Positions 48,224-57,312 of a stretch of DNA of 64,000 nt are shown here, piece after piece. The stretch lies in NCBI RefSeq assembly GCF_002080045.1, contig NZ_MUIN01000014.1:101533-165532 (forward strand). Reading direction: 5' to 3'. The position numbers and the translations under genes were made by a program. Position 1 is the stretch's first letter; each line of letters opens with the position of its first letter. Origin of the DNA: Pseudomonas sp. Bc-h (GTDB lineage Bacteria; Pseudomonadota; Gammaproteobacteria; Pseudomonadales; Pseudomonadaceae). The notes below the pieces were generated by a model. It was given only the letters and a program-made list of their open reading frames with translations, made no database searches and was not told the origin of the DNA.

Positions 48224-49345
48224 TCAGAGCTTGCTGGAGGATTCACGACGCAAGGCGTCATTGCCGGTGCTGGAGCGCCGATCCCTGGGTTGATTGAGCA
48301 GCGCGTCGATGCGTTGTGAGACCCGGCGTGCCGACTCTTCCCAGGAAAACCGGGCCACGTTGTTCAGGCCGCGTCGGCGCAACGACTGACGCAGCGGCAG
48401 ATCAGTGAGAATTCGCTCCATGGCCGAGGCCATGTGGCTGATGTCCATCGGGTCAAAGTACAGCGCGCTGGCTTGCAGCACTTCTGGGATCGACGCCGCG
48501 TTGGCTGCCAGCACCGGACAACCGCAGGCTTGTGCTTCCAGCGGCGGAATGCCGAAACCCTCATACAGCGAAGGAAACACGAAAGCCGTAGCGCCCTGAT
48601 ACTGCTCGATCAACTGATCGTCGCTCAGGCGGCCGAGGAAGCGGATGCGTCGGTCGCGGCTTGCCAGGCGCTGCAGGTTGTCATCGGCGAACACATCACT
48701 GGCGCCACCGACGATGTGCAACTGCAGGTCATCGTGATCGCGCAGCATCAGAAACGCCTGAATCATCCGGCTGAAGTTCTTGTGCGCGCTGGGTGAGGAC
48801 ACTGCCAGTAGATATTCCGGCTGATCCTTGAGCGGCGGGCCGGGCTGAAAGGCCCCGCTTACGGCATTCGGTACCACGAAAATTTTCTTTTCGGAGTAGT
48901 TGTAGAACTGCGAAATCTCACCTTTGGAGAAGTTGCTGACCGTCAGCAAGGCCCTGATCCGCGACAGCATGATCGGCGTCATGGTCCGGTATAGCAGGCG
49001 GAACATCCGGGTGTAGCTTTCCGGGTGCCGCACATAGGTGACGTCGTGGTGCGTGGCGATCTGATTGCCGTAGAACAAAGGCGCCGTACTGCACAGCGAA
49101 ACCAGTAACGGGCTGCCGTTGCGCTTGAGGTACAGCGGCAGGTCCAGTTGTTCCCACAAGTGCCCGCTGTTGCGACCGATGCATTGCACGTCCAGTGCCT
49201 TGGCACTGTCGAGCATCTTGATGCCGTGGGGGGCGACGAACACCACGTCGTCGCGTTGTTGTTTCAGCGCCAGACAGGTCTGCTCTGCGAAGCGTTGAAC
49301 GCCGCGCAACTCCTGGGTGAGAAAGCGTGCATTGATCACAATCAT
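48224..49345 (-). CDS. Glycosyltransferase family 4
   Basis: The 373-residue GT-B enzyme has the N-terminal MIVINARFLTQELRGVQRFAEQT, the middle SNFSKGEISQFYNYSEKKIFVVPNAV and the donor-site FPSLYEGFGIPPLEAQACGCPVLAANAASIPEV. The N-terminal signature resembles mannosyltransferases of the WbaZ/MtfB type, but the sugar is not certain. The tail is Arg/Ser-rich. It is about 110 bases from the preceding glycoside hydrolase gene. Confidence 0.9.
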   Translation of the reverse strand: MIVINARFLTQELRGVQRFAEQTCLALKQQRDDVVFVAPHGIKMLDSAKALDVQCIGRNSGHLWEQLDLPLYLKRNGSPLLVSLCSTAPLFYGNQIATHHDVTYVRHPESYTRMFRLLYRTMTPIMLSRIRALLTVSNFSKGEISQFYNYSEKKIFVVPNAVSGAFQPGPPLKDQPEYLLAVSSPSAHKNFSRMIQAFLMLRDHDDLQLHIVGGASDVFADDNLQRLASRDRRIRFLGRLSDDQLIEQYQGATAFVFPSLYEGFGIPPLEAQACGCPVLAANAASIPEVLQASALYFDPMDISHMASAMERILTDLPLRQSLRRRGLNNVARFSWEESARRVSQRIDALLNQPRDRRSSTGNDALRRESSSKL

Positions 49346-49457
49346 TGTGGGCGACCTGTTGAAGAGGTGAATGAGTCGTACGCGGCGCAAAAGTCCGGGA
49401 GCGCCCTGAGTGAAGGGGCGCTCTCAATGCGGACATGAAAAAAGGGGGTGAAGCTGA

Positions 49458-50780
49458 TCAGGGCAAGGCAAACAGCGCCGGGCGAGTACCCAGACTTATT
49501 ATTTTCGGGAATTCATCGATCGGCACTTGCGCCGAGCAACGCCCGTCATTGCAGTTCCAGGGGATGCCGCTGTCGACCAGACCGTTCTGCGGCTCACGGG
49601 TGTCGATGTATTGCACATTGCCGTGTAGCACGCTGCTGGCGTCGAGCTTGATCGGCCTTGCCAGTCCGGCGGTCCAGGCGACCATGATCTGTTCCGAACC
49701 TCTGGCAAATCGCAGCAGGTATTGCGAGTCGATCTCGCGACTCTTCTCTGCGTCATAGCGGTACTGATGCAGCGTCGGGCTGATGGCTTTCAACGTCAGG
49801 TAGGCCTGCTTGATGCTCAGGTCCTGATTGAGCAGCCCGAAATTCTGCTCGGGGTCACTGTCGTCAGGGCCATCGTTGAGCAAACCGTTCCACCACATGC
49901 CCTTGATGTTGGGCATCGTCTGGGCCAGAAAGAAGCTTCGCGCCAGAAACGCCGCCTGAGTCTTCTCATCGCCACCGCATCGCCCTTCGTTGCTGGGCCA
50001 ACCCATTTCCGTGAGGTACAACGGCACGGCTGTCTTGTTGCGGGTCTTCTCCTTGAGGTCTTCGCTGATCCGCCGCAGCCAGGCGATCCAGTTTTCCGGG
50101 GTGTTGCGTTCGTCGGCGCGGCAATGCACATAAGGGTGCAGCGACAGACCATCGACATGGTTGAGAATGCCCGACTCCACCAACCGGTCGGCGAAGCCCA
50201 GATCCATGCCTTGACTGGTGACCGCACCGGCGAGAATCACCATCGGCCTCTGATTGCTGCGAATGCGCCGTGAGGCCTCTTCGATCAGTACGCTGTAGTC
50301 CCTGGCGAACACCGGATCGACCGGGTTCTCCTTGTCCCACTCGTTCCAGATTTCGTAGAAGTCCACGCTGTCGGTCAGTTGCTTTGTCACGAAGCTGATG
50401 TAGTTGCCGTAGGCCTCGCGAACATTGGGTTTACGCGGTTTGGCGTAGTTGTCGTAGAACGGGTTGCCGTAACCCAGCACCAGCAGCGGCCGCAAATGAT
50501 GTTCCTGCGCCTTGCTCAAGTAGGCCTGCCAGGCGGGTTCTATTCTCATCAAGCCTCGTCGGGGCTCGGCGCTGGACCAGTACGCGTCATCGCGAACCGA
50601 GTCCACGCCAGCCGCTTCGAGCAACTGCAAGGCCTTGGCAGACGTGGTGGTTTTGTTCATCAGATGGGTGTCGACCCCGATGATGAATGAATCGTCGGCA
50701 ATGCTTGAGCAGCTGATGAACAAACCCAGCAGCAGGACCGTCAATGGTCGTCGTAACCTCGTCAGGCGCGTGATGGGCAT
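49458..50780 (-). CDS. PslG-like glycoside hydrolase (GH39-like), putative lipoprotein
   Basis: The 440-residue protein has an N-terminal signal with a possible lipobox (LFISC, Cys 24) and a TIM-barrel hydrolase: SVRDDAYWSSAE, the acid/base Glu 147 in FYEIWNEWD, and the nucleophile Glu 258 in YLTEMGWPS. This resembles PslG of the Psl locus, a periplasmic glycosidase that acts on the cognate exopolysaccharide. It probably trims or releases the polymer during export. The ATG at 50780 is preferred over a TTG 12 bases upstream. Confidence 0.82.
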   Translation of the reverse strand: MPITRLTRLRRPLTVLLLGLFISCSSIADDSFIIGVDTHLMNKTTTSAKALQLLEAAGVDSVRDDAYWSSAEPRRGLMRIEPAWQAYLSKAQEHHLRPLLVLGYGNPFYDNYAKPRKPNVREAYGNYISFVTKQLTDSVDFYEIWNEWDKENPVDPVFARDYSVLIEEASRRIRSNQRPMVILAGAVTSQGMDLGFADRLVESGILNHVDGLSLHPYVHCRADERNTPENWIAWLRRISEDLKEKTRNKTAVPLYLTEMGWPSNEGRCGGDEKTQAAFLARSFFLAQTMPNIKGMWWNGLLNDGPDDSDPEQNFGLLNQDLSIKQAYLTLKAISPTLHQYRYDAEKSREIDSQYLLRFARGSEQIMVAWTAGLARPIKLDASSVLHGNVQYIDTREPQNGLVDSGIPWNCNDGRCSAQVPIDEFPKIISLGTRPALFALP

Positions 50781-50883
50781 GGCTTGTCTCAATGAAGAGG
50801 CACGGTCCGGAGCGCTTGCTCAGGTAGGTCTCGGGCCGTCGGCAAGTGGAGTCGGCATCGTGCGCAAGCATGACCGGATGGTG

Positions 50884-52137
50884 TCAGACCGTATGAGGCA
50901 GGACCGTCGGATCGCGGTGCACGATGTTGTCCAGCAACGTCTGGGCAAAGATGCTTTCGTAGCTGTCGAGCATCAGGTCCAGGTTCAACAGCGCCGCGAC
51001 ACTGACCCGTGCCTGACTGCTCAGCCGGGCCAGCAGATCCGGTTGTTGATGCAGTCTGAGCATCGCGTGCCCCAGTGAGTCAGGATCCTGCGGGCTGCAG
51101 AGCAAACCGTTGAGCGGGTCCTGGATGATTTCCGGCAACCCGCCCATGCGGCTGGCGATGACGGGCACCGAGTGCGCACAGGCCTCGACGGCGACCATTC
51201 CGAACGGTTCGTTCCAGAGCGATGGCACGACGGCAACATCGATCTGACTGTAGAAGGCTTCGGGCTTCTGGTAGCCGACGAAACTGACGTTCGACGAGGT
51301 GGCCAGAGCCCTGAATGCGGCTTCGTCGCCGGCTTGACCACGCCCGGCTATTTGCAAGGTGGCGTCGAACGGCAGGCGCTGAAACTGTTCGATGAGCCAG
51401 CGTACGCCTTTCTGCTCGGACAGGGTGCCCATATATCCGAAACGCAATGGGGCCTTCTTCAGCGACGGATCAAGCTGACGCTGTTTGCTCGGCGAGTTGT
51501 ACACCGCCGCATAAGGACTGGCGTTGTGCACCACATAACCCTTGGCGGCGCTGAAATAGCCGCGCTTTTGCAGTTTGTCGAGAATGAACTGGCTGACCCC
51601 GACCACCGCCGACACCTGCGCCGAACGCCCATCGTGGCCCTTGCGAAACGACAGGCAACTGCTGCATTGCTGCTGGCAGCACTGGCCGCGCTTGAACATG
51701 TTGGCGCTTGGGCACATCAGGTACATGTCATGCAGCACCTGAACGATGGGCAACCGGGCAGCCGTGATCTCGTCCCACACCGACACCGACCAGCCGGCCA
51801 GGTTATGGCACACCACCAGTTGCGGTTGTTCGTCCGTGATCACCTGTTTCACATAGCTGCGCATCGCGCCGTTGTAGCGATCGCGCAGATGCCAACCCAG
51901 ACGGGCAAGGCGGCCGGGGCGATCAGCGCCGAAGTGCCAGTAGAAGTTGTGCAGACCGGCGCGGTAGACCTTGACGCCATTGACCGTCTCGGTCGATAGC
52001 CCCGCGTCGGGACCGGTCACCAGCACGCTGACCTGACAGCCGCGTTGCTGCAGGCCCTCGACCGTGCGCTGAAGAATGATTTCCGCGCCGCCGCCGACGT
52101 GAGGTGAATACAGACTGCTGATGAACAGTATTTTCAT
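50884..52137 (-). CDS. Glycosyltransferase family 4 with a cysteine cluster
   Basis: The 417-residue GT-B enzyme starts MKILFISSLYSPHVGGGAEIILQ and has NEPFGMVAVEACAHSVPVIASRMGGLPEI in the donor domain. Between the two halves lies a Cys cluster with spacing C-x10-CC-x3-C-x2-C (region LMCPSANMFKRGQCC, then QQQCSSC), which could bind a metal or iron-sulfur centre. The start overlaps the GT2 stop by 4 bases (ATGA). Confidence 0.9.
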   Translation of the reverse strand: MKILFISSLYSPHVGGGAEIILQRTVEGLQQRGCQVSVLVTGPDAGLSTETVNGVKVYRAGLHNFYWHFGADRPGRLARLGWHLRDRYNGAMRSYVKQVITDEQPQLVVCHNLAGWSVSVWDEITAARLPIVQVLHDMYLMCPSANMFKRGQCCQQQCSSCLSFRKGHDGRSAQVSAVVGVSQFILDKLQKRGYFSAAKGYVVHNASPYAAVYNSPSKQRQLDPSLKKAPLRFGYMGTLSEQKGVRWLIEQFQRLPFDATLQIAGRGQAGDEAAFRALATSSNVSFVGYQKPEAFYSQIDVAVVPSLWNEPFGMVAVEACAHSVPVIASRMGGLPEIIQDPLNGLLCSPQDPDSLGHAMLRLHQQPDLLARLSSQARVSVAALLNLDLMLDSYESIFAQTLLDNIVHRDPTVLPHTV

Positions 52138-53135
52138 AATGGATACGACTGATTCAGACCCAGTACGCCGGACTCACCGTCACGGATGGCTTTTTCGATC
52201 AGGCCCAGACGCTCTTCAGCGCCGCGCCGCTTGGCGATCAGGCGCAGCAGGCGGAAGAACACCCAGCGGTTCAGGCTGTACAGCAGCGACGAGTTGGCCC
52301 AGATGTTCTTGTCGAACCAGGCCTGGTTGCGGGCGCCGTAATAAGCGCGCAGATCCGAACCACCCAACAAGAAACTTTCATAGATGTTGTTGGTGCGGGC
52401 CTTGATGTTCCAGGAGTTCTCCAGGTCGTCGAGGACCGCATCGGGCACCAGGAAAATCCGGCCGCCACCTGCGGTGATGCGCCAGGTGTATTCGCTGTCA
52501 TCGGCGTAGAGCATCAGCGCGTCCAGCGGCAGACCGATCTTGCGATACAGGTTGCGGTGGGCGAGCAGGCCGCCGTAGGTGGCAAACGGCAACTGCACCA
52601 TTGGCAGCTTGGTGTGCGAAGCCTGCGGCGCACCCCATGGCAGACGGCGCCAGATCTTGTAGGGCAGCTGTGCGATGTGGAAACCGAAAAAGCTGGAGCG
52701 CAGCTGGATCGCGAAACGCTTCGGCACACCGGCCGCGATGTCTGCCTGGTGAGTCGGGCGGAAACCCAGTACAGCAGCTTTCTCCTCACCATCGATGAGC
52801 TTGCGCTCTTCAAGCACCTGATGCAGCGTCGCAATGGCGTTGATGGTCGGCGCGTTGTCGTCGTCCATCAGCCAGATATGCTCGGCGCCAGCGTCCAGTG
52901 CCGCTTGAATTCCCACCGAGTAACCCTTGGCAGAGCCGGTGTTCTGATGCATGTAGATCACGCTTACCTGATCCGGCCAGGTCTTGCGCAAGGTTTCCAG
53001 CGGCGAGGTGGACGCGTTGCTGACGATGATCACGCGATCGATCAGCGGGCTCTCCAGCGAGCGGCTGACCAACGTGTGCAGGTAGTTGAAACGGTCACCA
53101 TAGGTGAGCGTCACCAGAGTCGTTTTGTGGGTCAT
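52134..53135 (-). CDS. Glycosyltransferase family 2 (GlfT/rhamnosyltransferase-like)
   Basis: The 333-residue GT-A enzyme has an N-terminal TLTYGDRFNYLHTLV, the metal-binding DDD at 91-93 (WLMDDDNAP) and a later YADDSEYTWRI. The N-T-G-S motif HQNTGSAKGYSVGI fits the galactofuranosyl- and rhamnosyl-transferase branch. The donor sugar is not certain. The ATG at 53135 is used. A 140-base gap with a palindrome separates it from rfaH. Confidence 0.9.
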   Translation of the reverse strand: MTHKTTLVTLTYGDRFNYLHTLVSRSLESPLIDRVIIVSNASTSPLETLRKTWPDQVSVIYMHQNTGSAKGYSVGIQAALDAGAEHIWLMDDDNAPTINAIATLHQVLEERKLIDGEEKAAVLGFRPTHQADIAAGVPKRFAIQLRSSFFGFHIAQLPYKIWRRLPWGAPQASHTKLPMVQLPFATYGGLLAHRNLYRKIGLPLDALMLYADDSEYTWRITAGGGRIFLVPDAVLDDLENSWNIKARTNNIYESFLLGGSDLRAYYGARNQAWFDKNIWANSSLLYSLNRWVFFRLLRLIAKRRGAEERLGLIEKAIRDGESGVLGLNQSYPL

Positions 53136-53226
53136 GGTGAGTTCCGGGCGAAGAGGGTTCAAGAGGCTGAAAGCGTCAGCCCCGAGGGAGGCGGAAGAAG
53201 TTTTGATGCTGCGTGAAGATCCTGTA

Positions 53227-53244
53227 GCAGTCCGGCCGGACTGC
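53227..53244. repeat. Perfect 18-bp palindrome (half-REP fusion)
   Basis: GCAGTCCGGCCGGACTGC lies between rfaH and the GT2 gene. It looks like two REP half sites joined without a loop. It may form a hairpin in the operon mRNA. Confidence 0.8.
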
Positions 53245-53273
53245 CACACGAGCGAGACCGTGGTCCGCTTTGC

Positions 53274-53798
53274 TTAAACCCGCGCTTCCATCCGCGTCAG
53301 GCTGCTGACCGGCAAAGTCACTTTCTGTTCGCGGTGCAGCAGGTTAAGCAGGATCACCGCGCGCTCGTCGCCGTCGGCCGCGAGGAAAATCGCTTCTACG
53401 TCGTTGAAACCCTCTGCGGTGATACGCACCGCATCACCCTGCTGAAAGGTCTCTTTGGGCGGTGGTGCCAGCAGGCGTTCGCGAATCTGATCGATCAGAT
53501 CGTCTTTGACCGGAATCGGCATCCCGCCGAAGGTCACGATGCGCGCCACGCCACGGGTGGAGCGGATCGGGTACCAGTTGTCGCTGGTCTGGTCCATGCG
53601 AATGAACAGGTAGCCGGGGAACAGCTCCTCTTCGGATGGGCCACGGGAGCCGCGTTTCTTCTCACCATGCTTGACCGGTCGGTAGCATTCGAAGAGCTGA
53701 CGCTGCAGATGTTCCTGAGCACGGCCTTCCTGGCGGGGTTTGGTTTGAATCAGGTACCAGCGCGCGGGTTTGCTCGAGGTGCTGTCGGCTTGAGACAT
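53274..53798 (-). CDS. rfaH: Transcription antiterminator RfaH
   Basis: The 174-residue NusG paralogue has the NGN domain (WYLIQTKPRQEGRAQEHLQRQLFECYRP, LFPGYLFIRMD, IRSTRGVARIVTFGG) and a C-terminal KOW-type domain (FQQGDAVRITAEGFNDVEAIF). RfaH loads on paused RNA polymerase at ops elements and suppresses termination in long surface-polysaccharide operons. Two ops-like elements lie in the leader of this same operon. It lies 6 bases after the WbqC gene, within the operon it probably controls. Confidence 0.93.
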   Translation of the reverse strand: MSQADSTSSKPARWYLIQTKPRQEGRAQEHLQRQLFECYRPVKHGEKKRGSRGPSEEELFPGYLFIRMDQTSDNWYPIRSTRGVARIVTFGGMPIPVKDDLIDQIRERLLAPPPKETFQQGDAVRITAEGFNDVEAIFLAADGDERAVILLNLLHREQKVTLPVSSLTRMEARV

Positions 53799-53804
53799 AA
53801 TTCT

Positions 53805-54605
53805 TCACTCCACTGCAATCCGTTTCGACAGGGTAGGAACAAGCTCAGGGTGTTGCGTCAGCCTGGCCAGCAATCCGGGTTCGGCGGCAGGCGGGTTCTT
53901 GTCCAGCTGAAACTGAGTCAGCATGTGTTGAACCTGCTCGACGCAGTTGAACATCAGAACGTCGATGATCGACAGATTGGCGACGAAAGGTTGCCTGAAC
54001 TGTCGATACTCCACCGGGCTCATCCGGAAAAACCGCACCAGCAATCTGTTGCGTGCGAAGTGGTCACGGTCATACACCACCGATCCACCCTCCGGGGTAA
54101 TGAAAGTTGTCGCCTCGAAGGTGTGGGCAATGCGGATGATCCGCTCCTGCTTGTCCACAGGGCTGCCCAGAATAAGGTCGGAACTGCGCATGATCGGCGT
54201 GACGATGTGTAGATAAGCACACATTTCGCGAATTGCATGTTCGGCATACAACGCGATGTTCTGCTGCGGGAAGCGGATCAGTCTTTCGACCAGTGGCATG
54301 ACCTGATCGAAATAGGGCGCTTCCTGATAGCACTCGGTGATCAGGCGAATCAGCCGCTCGGCCTCGTCGCTGAAGTGGTCACACAGTTGCCGTTGATTGA
54401 TCTGCAACACGAAGCGGTCTTTCTTCAGCGGGAAGGTGATCAGCCGCGCTTCGCCGTTCTGCAGAATGCGATTGCGGTTCACCCAGCCGGAGCGCACGTA
54501 CTGCAGATCGTCTCCCAGGACGAAGACGTCTGCAGCGGCGATCAGTTGAAAATAACCCAGGTAAGGAAAGAGATAGGGTTGCATCACTGCAATGGTCCTG
54601 GCCAT
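53805..54605 (-). CDS. WbqC family protein
   Basis: The 266-residue protein belongs to the WbqC-like family found in polysaccharide loci: IAVMQPYLFPYLGYFQLIAAADVFVLGDDLQYVRSGWVNRN, then RSSDL. The family's reaction is not settled; members usually accompany amino-sugar biosynthesis and may transfer an acyl or aminoacyl group. The aminotransferase upstream in the same operon fits this. The ATG at 54605 follows AAAGGAGA. Confidence 0.85.
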   Translation of the reverse strand: MARTIAVMQPYLFPYLGYFQLIAAADVFVLGDDLQYVRSGWVNRNRILQNGEARLITFPLKKDRFVLQINQRQLCDHFSDEAERLIRLITECYQEAPYFDQVMPLVERLIRFPQQNIALYAEHAIREMCAYLHIVTPIMRSSDLILGSPVDKQERIIRIAHTFEATTFITPEGGSVVYDRDHFARNRLLVRFFRMSPVEYRQFRQPFVANLSIIDVLMFNCVEQVQHMLTQFQLDKNPPAAEPGLLARLTQHPELVPTLSKRIAVE

Positions 54606-54642
54606 CAATACGTCTCCTTTACTTCAGCGACTCACGCAGCGT

Positions 54643-56859
54643 TCACTTGCGAACGGTGGTGTAGTCATACCCGTAGGCTGCGCAGTCGTAGTCGGCGGTC
54701 GAGGCCTTGCGCAGTACACCGTTGAAAATCGCGCCTTTGATCAGAATGCCGTTGTGCATCAGGCGACGTTTGCAGGCTTCGATTTCCTTGGCAGTGCTGA
54801 GGCCAAAGCGGGTGACCAGCAGGCAGGTGCCCGACTGACGGCCCACCAGTGTGGCGTCGGTGACGGCCAGGATCGGCGGGGTGTCGACGATCACCAGGTC
54901 ATACAACGGCGACAGGTCAGTGATCAGCTTGTTGAAGTTGTCATGCATCAACAGCTCCGACGGGTTAGGCGCCGCGAAACCGCAGGAAATGAAGTCCAGG
55001 TTGCGCACTTCGGTGTGGTTGATCACTTCCTTGCTTTTCAGCCGTGCCGCCAGGGTGTCGGACAGACCGTGCTTGGGCGTCAGGTTGAACAGCTTGTGCA
55101 GGTAGCCTTTGCGCATGTCGGCGTCGATCAACAGCACGCGTTTGCCGGTCTGGGCAATGATCACCGCCAGGTTGCTGGAGACGAACGACTTGCCCACGCC
55201 CGGAGTCGGGCTGGAAATCATCAGCACGTTGTTGCGCGCTTCGAGCATGGCGAAGTGCAGGCTGGTACGCAGGCTGCGCAGCGACTCGATCGCCAGTTCC
55301 GTTGGCGCGCTGACACTGAGCAGGCGTGGCTCTTTACTCCCGGAGCGGCTCTGGCTGGCTTTGTCCAGACGCTCTTGCTGACGCGAAAACGGCAGCGACG
55401 CGTAGACCGGCATGCCCAGGTTTTCGATCACATCCGGGTTATCTACACCACGGTAGAACGCCTGACGCACGAACACGGTAGCGACGGCGAGCAGCAGACC
55501 GACCAGTGCGGCGACCAGCACGATGATTTTCTTCATCGGTTTGACTGGCTCTTCGACGTTGGCGTCGGCGTTGTCGATGATGCGTACGTTGCCGATGCTG
55601 CCTGCACGAAGAATGTCCTGCTCCTGGCTCTTGTCCAGCAGCAGGGTGTAGGTCTGGGAAGTGACTTGCATGTCACGGGTCAGACGCAGCAATTCTTGCT
55701 GGGTAGCAGGCAGGGTTTCGATTTTCTTCAGCAGCGCCGCTTTCTGTGCTTCAACCTGGCTGATCTGAGTCATCAGACCACGATAGGTCGGGTGCTCTGG
55801 CGTATACAGACGTTCGACGTCGACGCGCTTCATCTTCAGGTCAGACAGAGTGCCCTCCAGCTTGACCACTTGATCGAGCACCGATTTGGTCTCGACGCTC
55901 AGGTCGACCGACTTGGCGCTGGTCTGGAAGTTGTTCAGGGCAATTTCCGATTGTTCCAGCTGCTTGCGTACGGCTGGCAGTTGCGAACGCAGGAACTCCA
56001 GACGCTGGGCGGCTTCGGCCGAGCTGCGTTCGACGTTCTGACGCACATACAGACGGCTGACTTCGTTGAGGATGCGTTTGGCCAGTACCGGGTCGGCGTC
56101 CTGAATAGACAGATAGACGATCCCGGAATCCTTGCCCGCTTCGATGATTTTCAGACGATCCTGATAATCCAGCGCTGCGGTCAGGGTGCGCTGACGGATG
56201 ACGGTGAACTCGGTGCCAGGACGGCCATTGAGCGCAGCCACTTGAATCTTCACGCCGCTGCCTTCGACCGTCTGACCGACCGGCCCGCTGAGCAGCTTGT
56301 TGTGGTCTTCGTCGTAGAGGCTGAAGCTTTCAGGTTTGTCCACGACCATGGTCAACTTGTCGCCCAGTAGCGAGTCAGGCACTTCCAGCTGGAAGATGTC
56401 GATTTTTTCGCCGCCCCAGGCGTAGCTGTCCAGACCGAACATCGGCGAGGCCAGTTCGCCTTCGTGATCGGGCTTGAAGTGACGAGCCATGTAGCCGCCG
56501 ATGCCTGGTACATATTTAGGCTTCTGAATGATATTAAGCTTCAGGTCATCGACGACCTTGCCCAGCACAGCGCGGGACTTGATCAGCTCGATTTCGGTGG
56601 TCGCCTGCGAAACCGACAGCGGTTTGGCATTGATCTCGGTGCGACCTTCGATGCCGATTTTCTTCGGCTCGATCTGGATCATCGCGTTGGCCTGGAAGAT
56701 CGGGGTGGCGAGAACGGCGTAGGTCACGCCAATCAGGACGCAGACACCGATGATCGATGCAATCATTCCCTTGTGATCGAAAAGTGTGCGCAAGATAGTC
56801 GCCAAATCGATCCGGGAGTCCTGGACCTCGTCCAGGGAAGTACGGTTCATAGCGGTCAT
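54643..56859 (-). CDS. wzc: Tyrosine autokinase and polysaccharide co-polymerase Wzc
   Basis: The 738-residue inner-membrane protein has a Wzz domain (about 16-110), a second transmembrane helix (about 440-462) and a C-terminal BY-kinase. Walker A is TPGVGKS (about 552-558), Walker A' is LLIDADMR (576-583) and Walker B is LVIVDTPP (655-662). The tail has a Tyr cluster (Y724, Y729, Y731, Y733), the autophosphorylation site. It controls chain length and export with Wza. The start directly follows the wzb stop. Confidence 0.94.
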   Translation of the reverse strand: MTAMNRTSLDEVQDSRIDLATILRTLFDHKGMIASIIGVCVLIGVTYAVLATPIFQANAMIQIEPKKIGIEGRTEINAKPLSVSQATTEIELIKSRAVLGKVVDDLKLNIIQKPKYVPGIGGYMARHFKPDHEGELASPMFGLDSYAWGGEKIDIFQLEVPDSLLGDKLTMVVDKPESFSLYDEDHNKLLSGPVGQTVEGSGVKIQVAALNGRPGTEFTVIRQRTLTAALDYQDRLKIIEAGKDSGIVYLSIQDADPVLAKRILNEVSRLYVRQNVERSSAEAAQRLEFLRSQLPAVRKQLEQSEIALNNFQTSAKSVDLSVETKSVLDQVVKLEGTLSDLKMKRVDVERLYTPEHPTYRGLMTQISQVEAQKAALLKKIETLPATQQELLRLTRDMQVTSQTYTLLLDKSQEQDILRAGSIGNVRIIDNADANVEEPVKPMKKIIVLVAALVGLLLAVATVFVRQAFYRGVDNPDVIENLGMPVYASLPFSRQQERLDKASQSRSGSKEPRLLSVSAPTELAIESLRSLRTSLHFAMLEARNNVLMISSPTPGVGKSFVSSNLAVIIAQTGKRVLLIDADMRKGYLHKLFNLTPKHGLSDTLAARLKSKEVINHTEVRNLDFISCGFAAPNPSELLMHDNFNKLITDLSPLYDLVIVDTPPILAVTDATLVGRQSGTCLLVTRFGLSTAKEIEACKRRLMHNGILIKGAIFNGVLRKASTADYDCAAYGYDYTTVRK

Positions 56860-57312
56860 TTATCTTGGTTCTCCTGACTGAAGATAAGGAAGCCAGTCGT
56901 CGACGCAACGCGAAAGCTGCTCGTAGGTCTGTTCAAAGGCTAGTTTCGGGCGCCGGTACGGGTCGGCTATTTCCAGTTCGTCTTGCCATTTGCCAATCAG
57001 AAACGTCTTGCCGCGTACCTCGGGTGCGAGCCTGAGCACGCTTTGCGTCTGGCGGTGTTCCATCAGCAGGACAAGGTCCGCGTCGTGGAGCATTTGCCGA
57101 TCGACCTGCCGGCTTCGATGCTTGTGCGCTTCGATACCGTTGAGTTGCAAGACGGCCTGGGCCAGAGGATCCATGGTGGAACTGAGCATGGCGTGAGTGC
57201 CTGCCGACGAGATGGCGATGCGGGGGTTTTGCACGCGTTGTCGGAACATGGCTTCGGCCATGGGGCTGCGACAGATATTGCCGACGCAGACCACCAGAAC
57301 GTTACTGAACAT
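56860..57312 (-). CDS. wzb: Low-molecular-weight protein tyrosine phosphatase Wzb
   Basis: The 150-residue phosphatase has the P-loop CVGNICRS (Cys 9, Arg 15) and the general acid Asp 117 (ADPYRRP). It dephosphorylates Wzc. It precedes wzc with no gap, and its start overlaps the end of the upstream GT2 gene by 11 bases. Confidence 0.94.
   Translation of the reverse strand: MFSNVLVVCVGNICRSPMAEAMFRQRVQNPRIAISSAGTHAMLSSTMDPLAQAVLQLNGIEAHKHRSRQVDRQMLHDADLVLLMEHRQTQSVLRLAPEVRGKTFLIGKWQDELEIADPYRRPKLAFEQTYEQLSRCVDDWLPYLQSGEPR

Noticed and set aside
54592..56370. A 592-codon open frame opposite wzc
   Set aside because: Antisense shadow of a clear BY-kinase gene; no recognisable domain or start signal.
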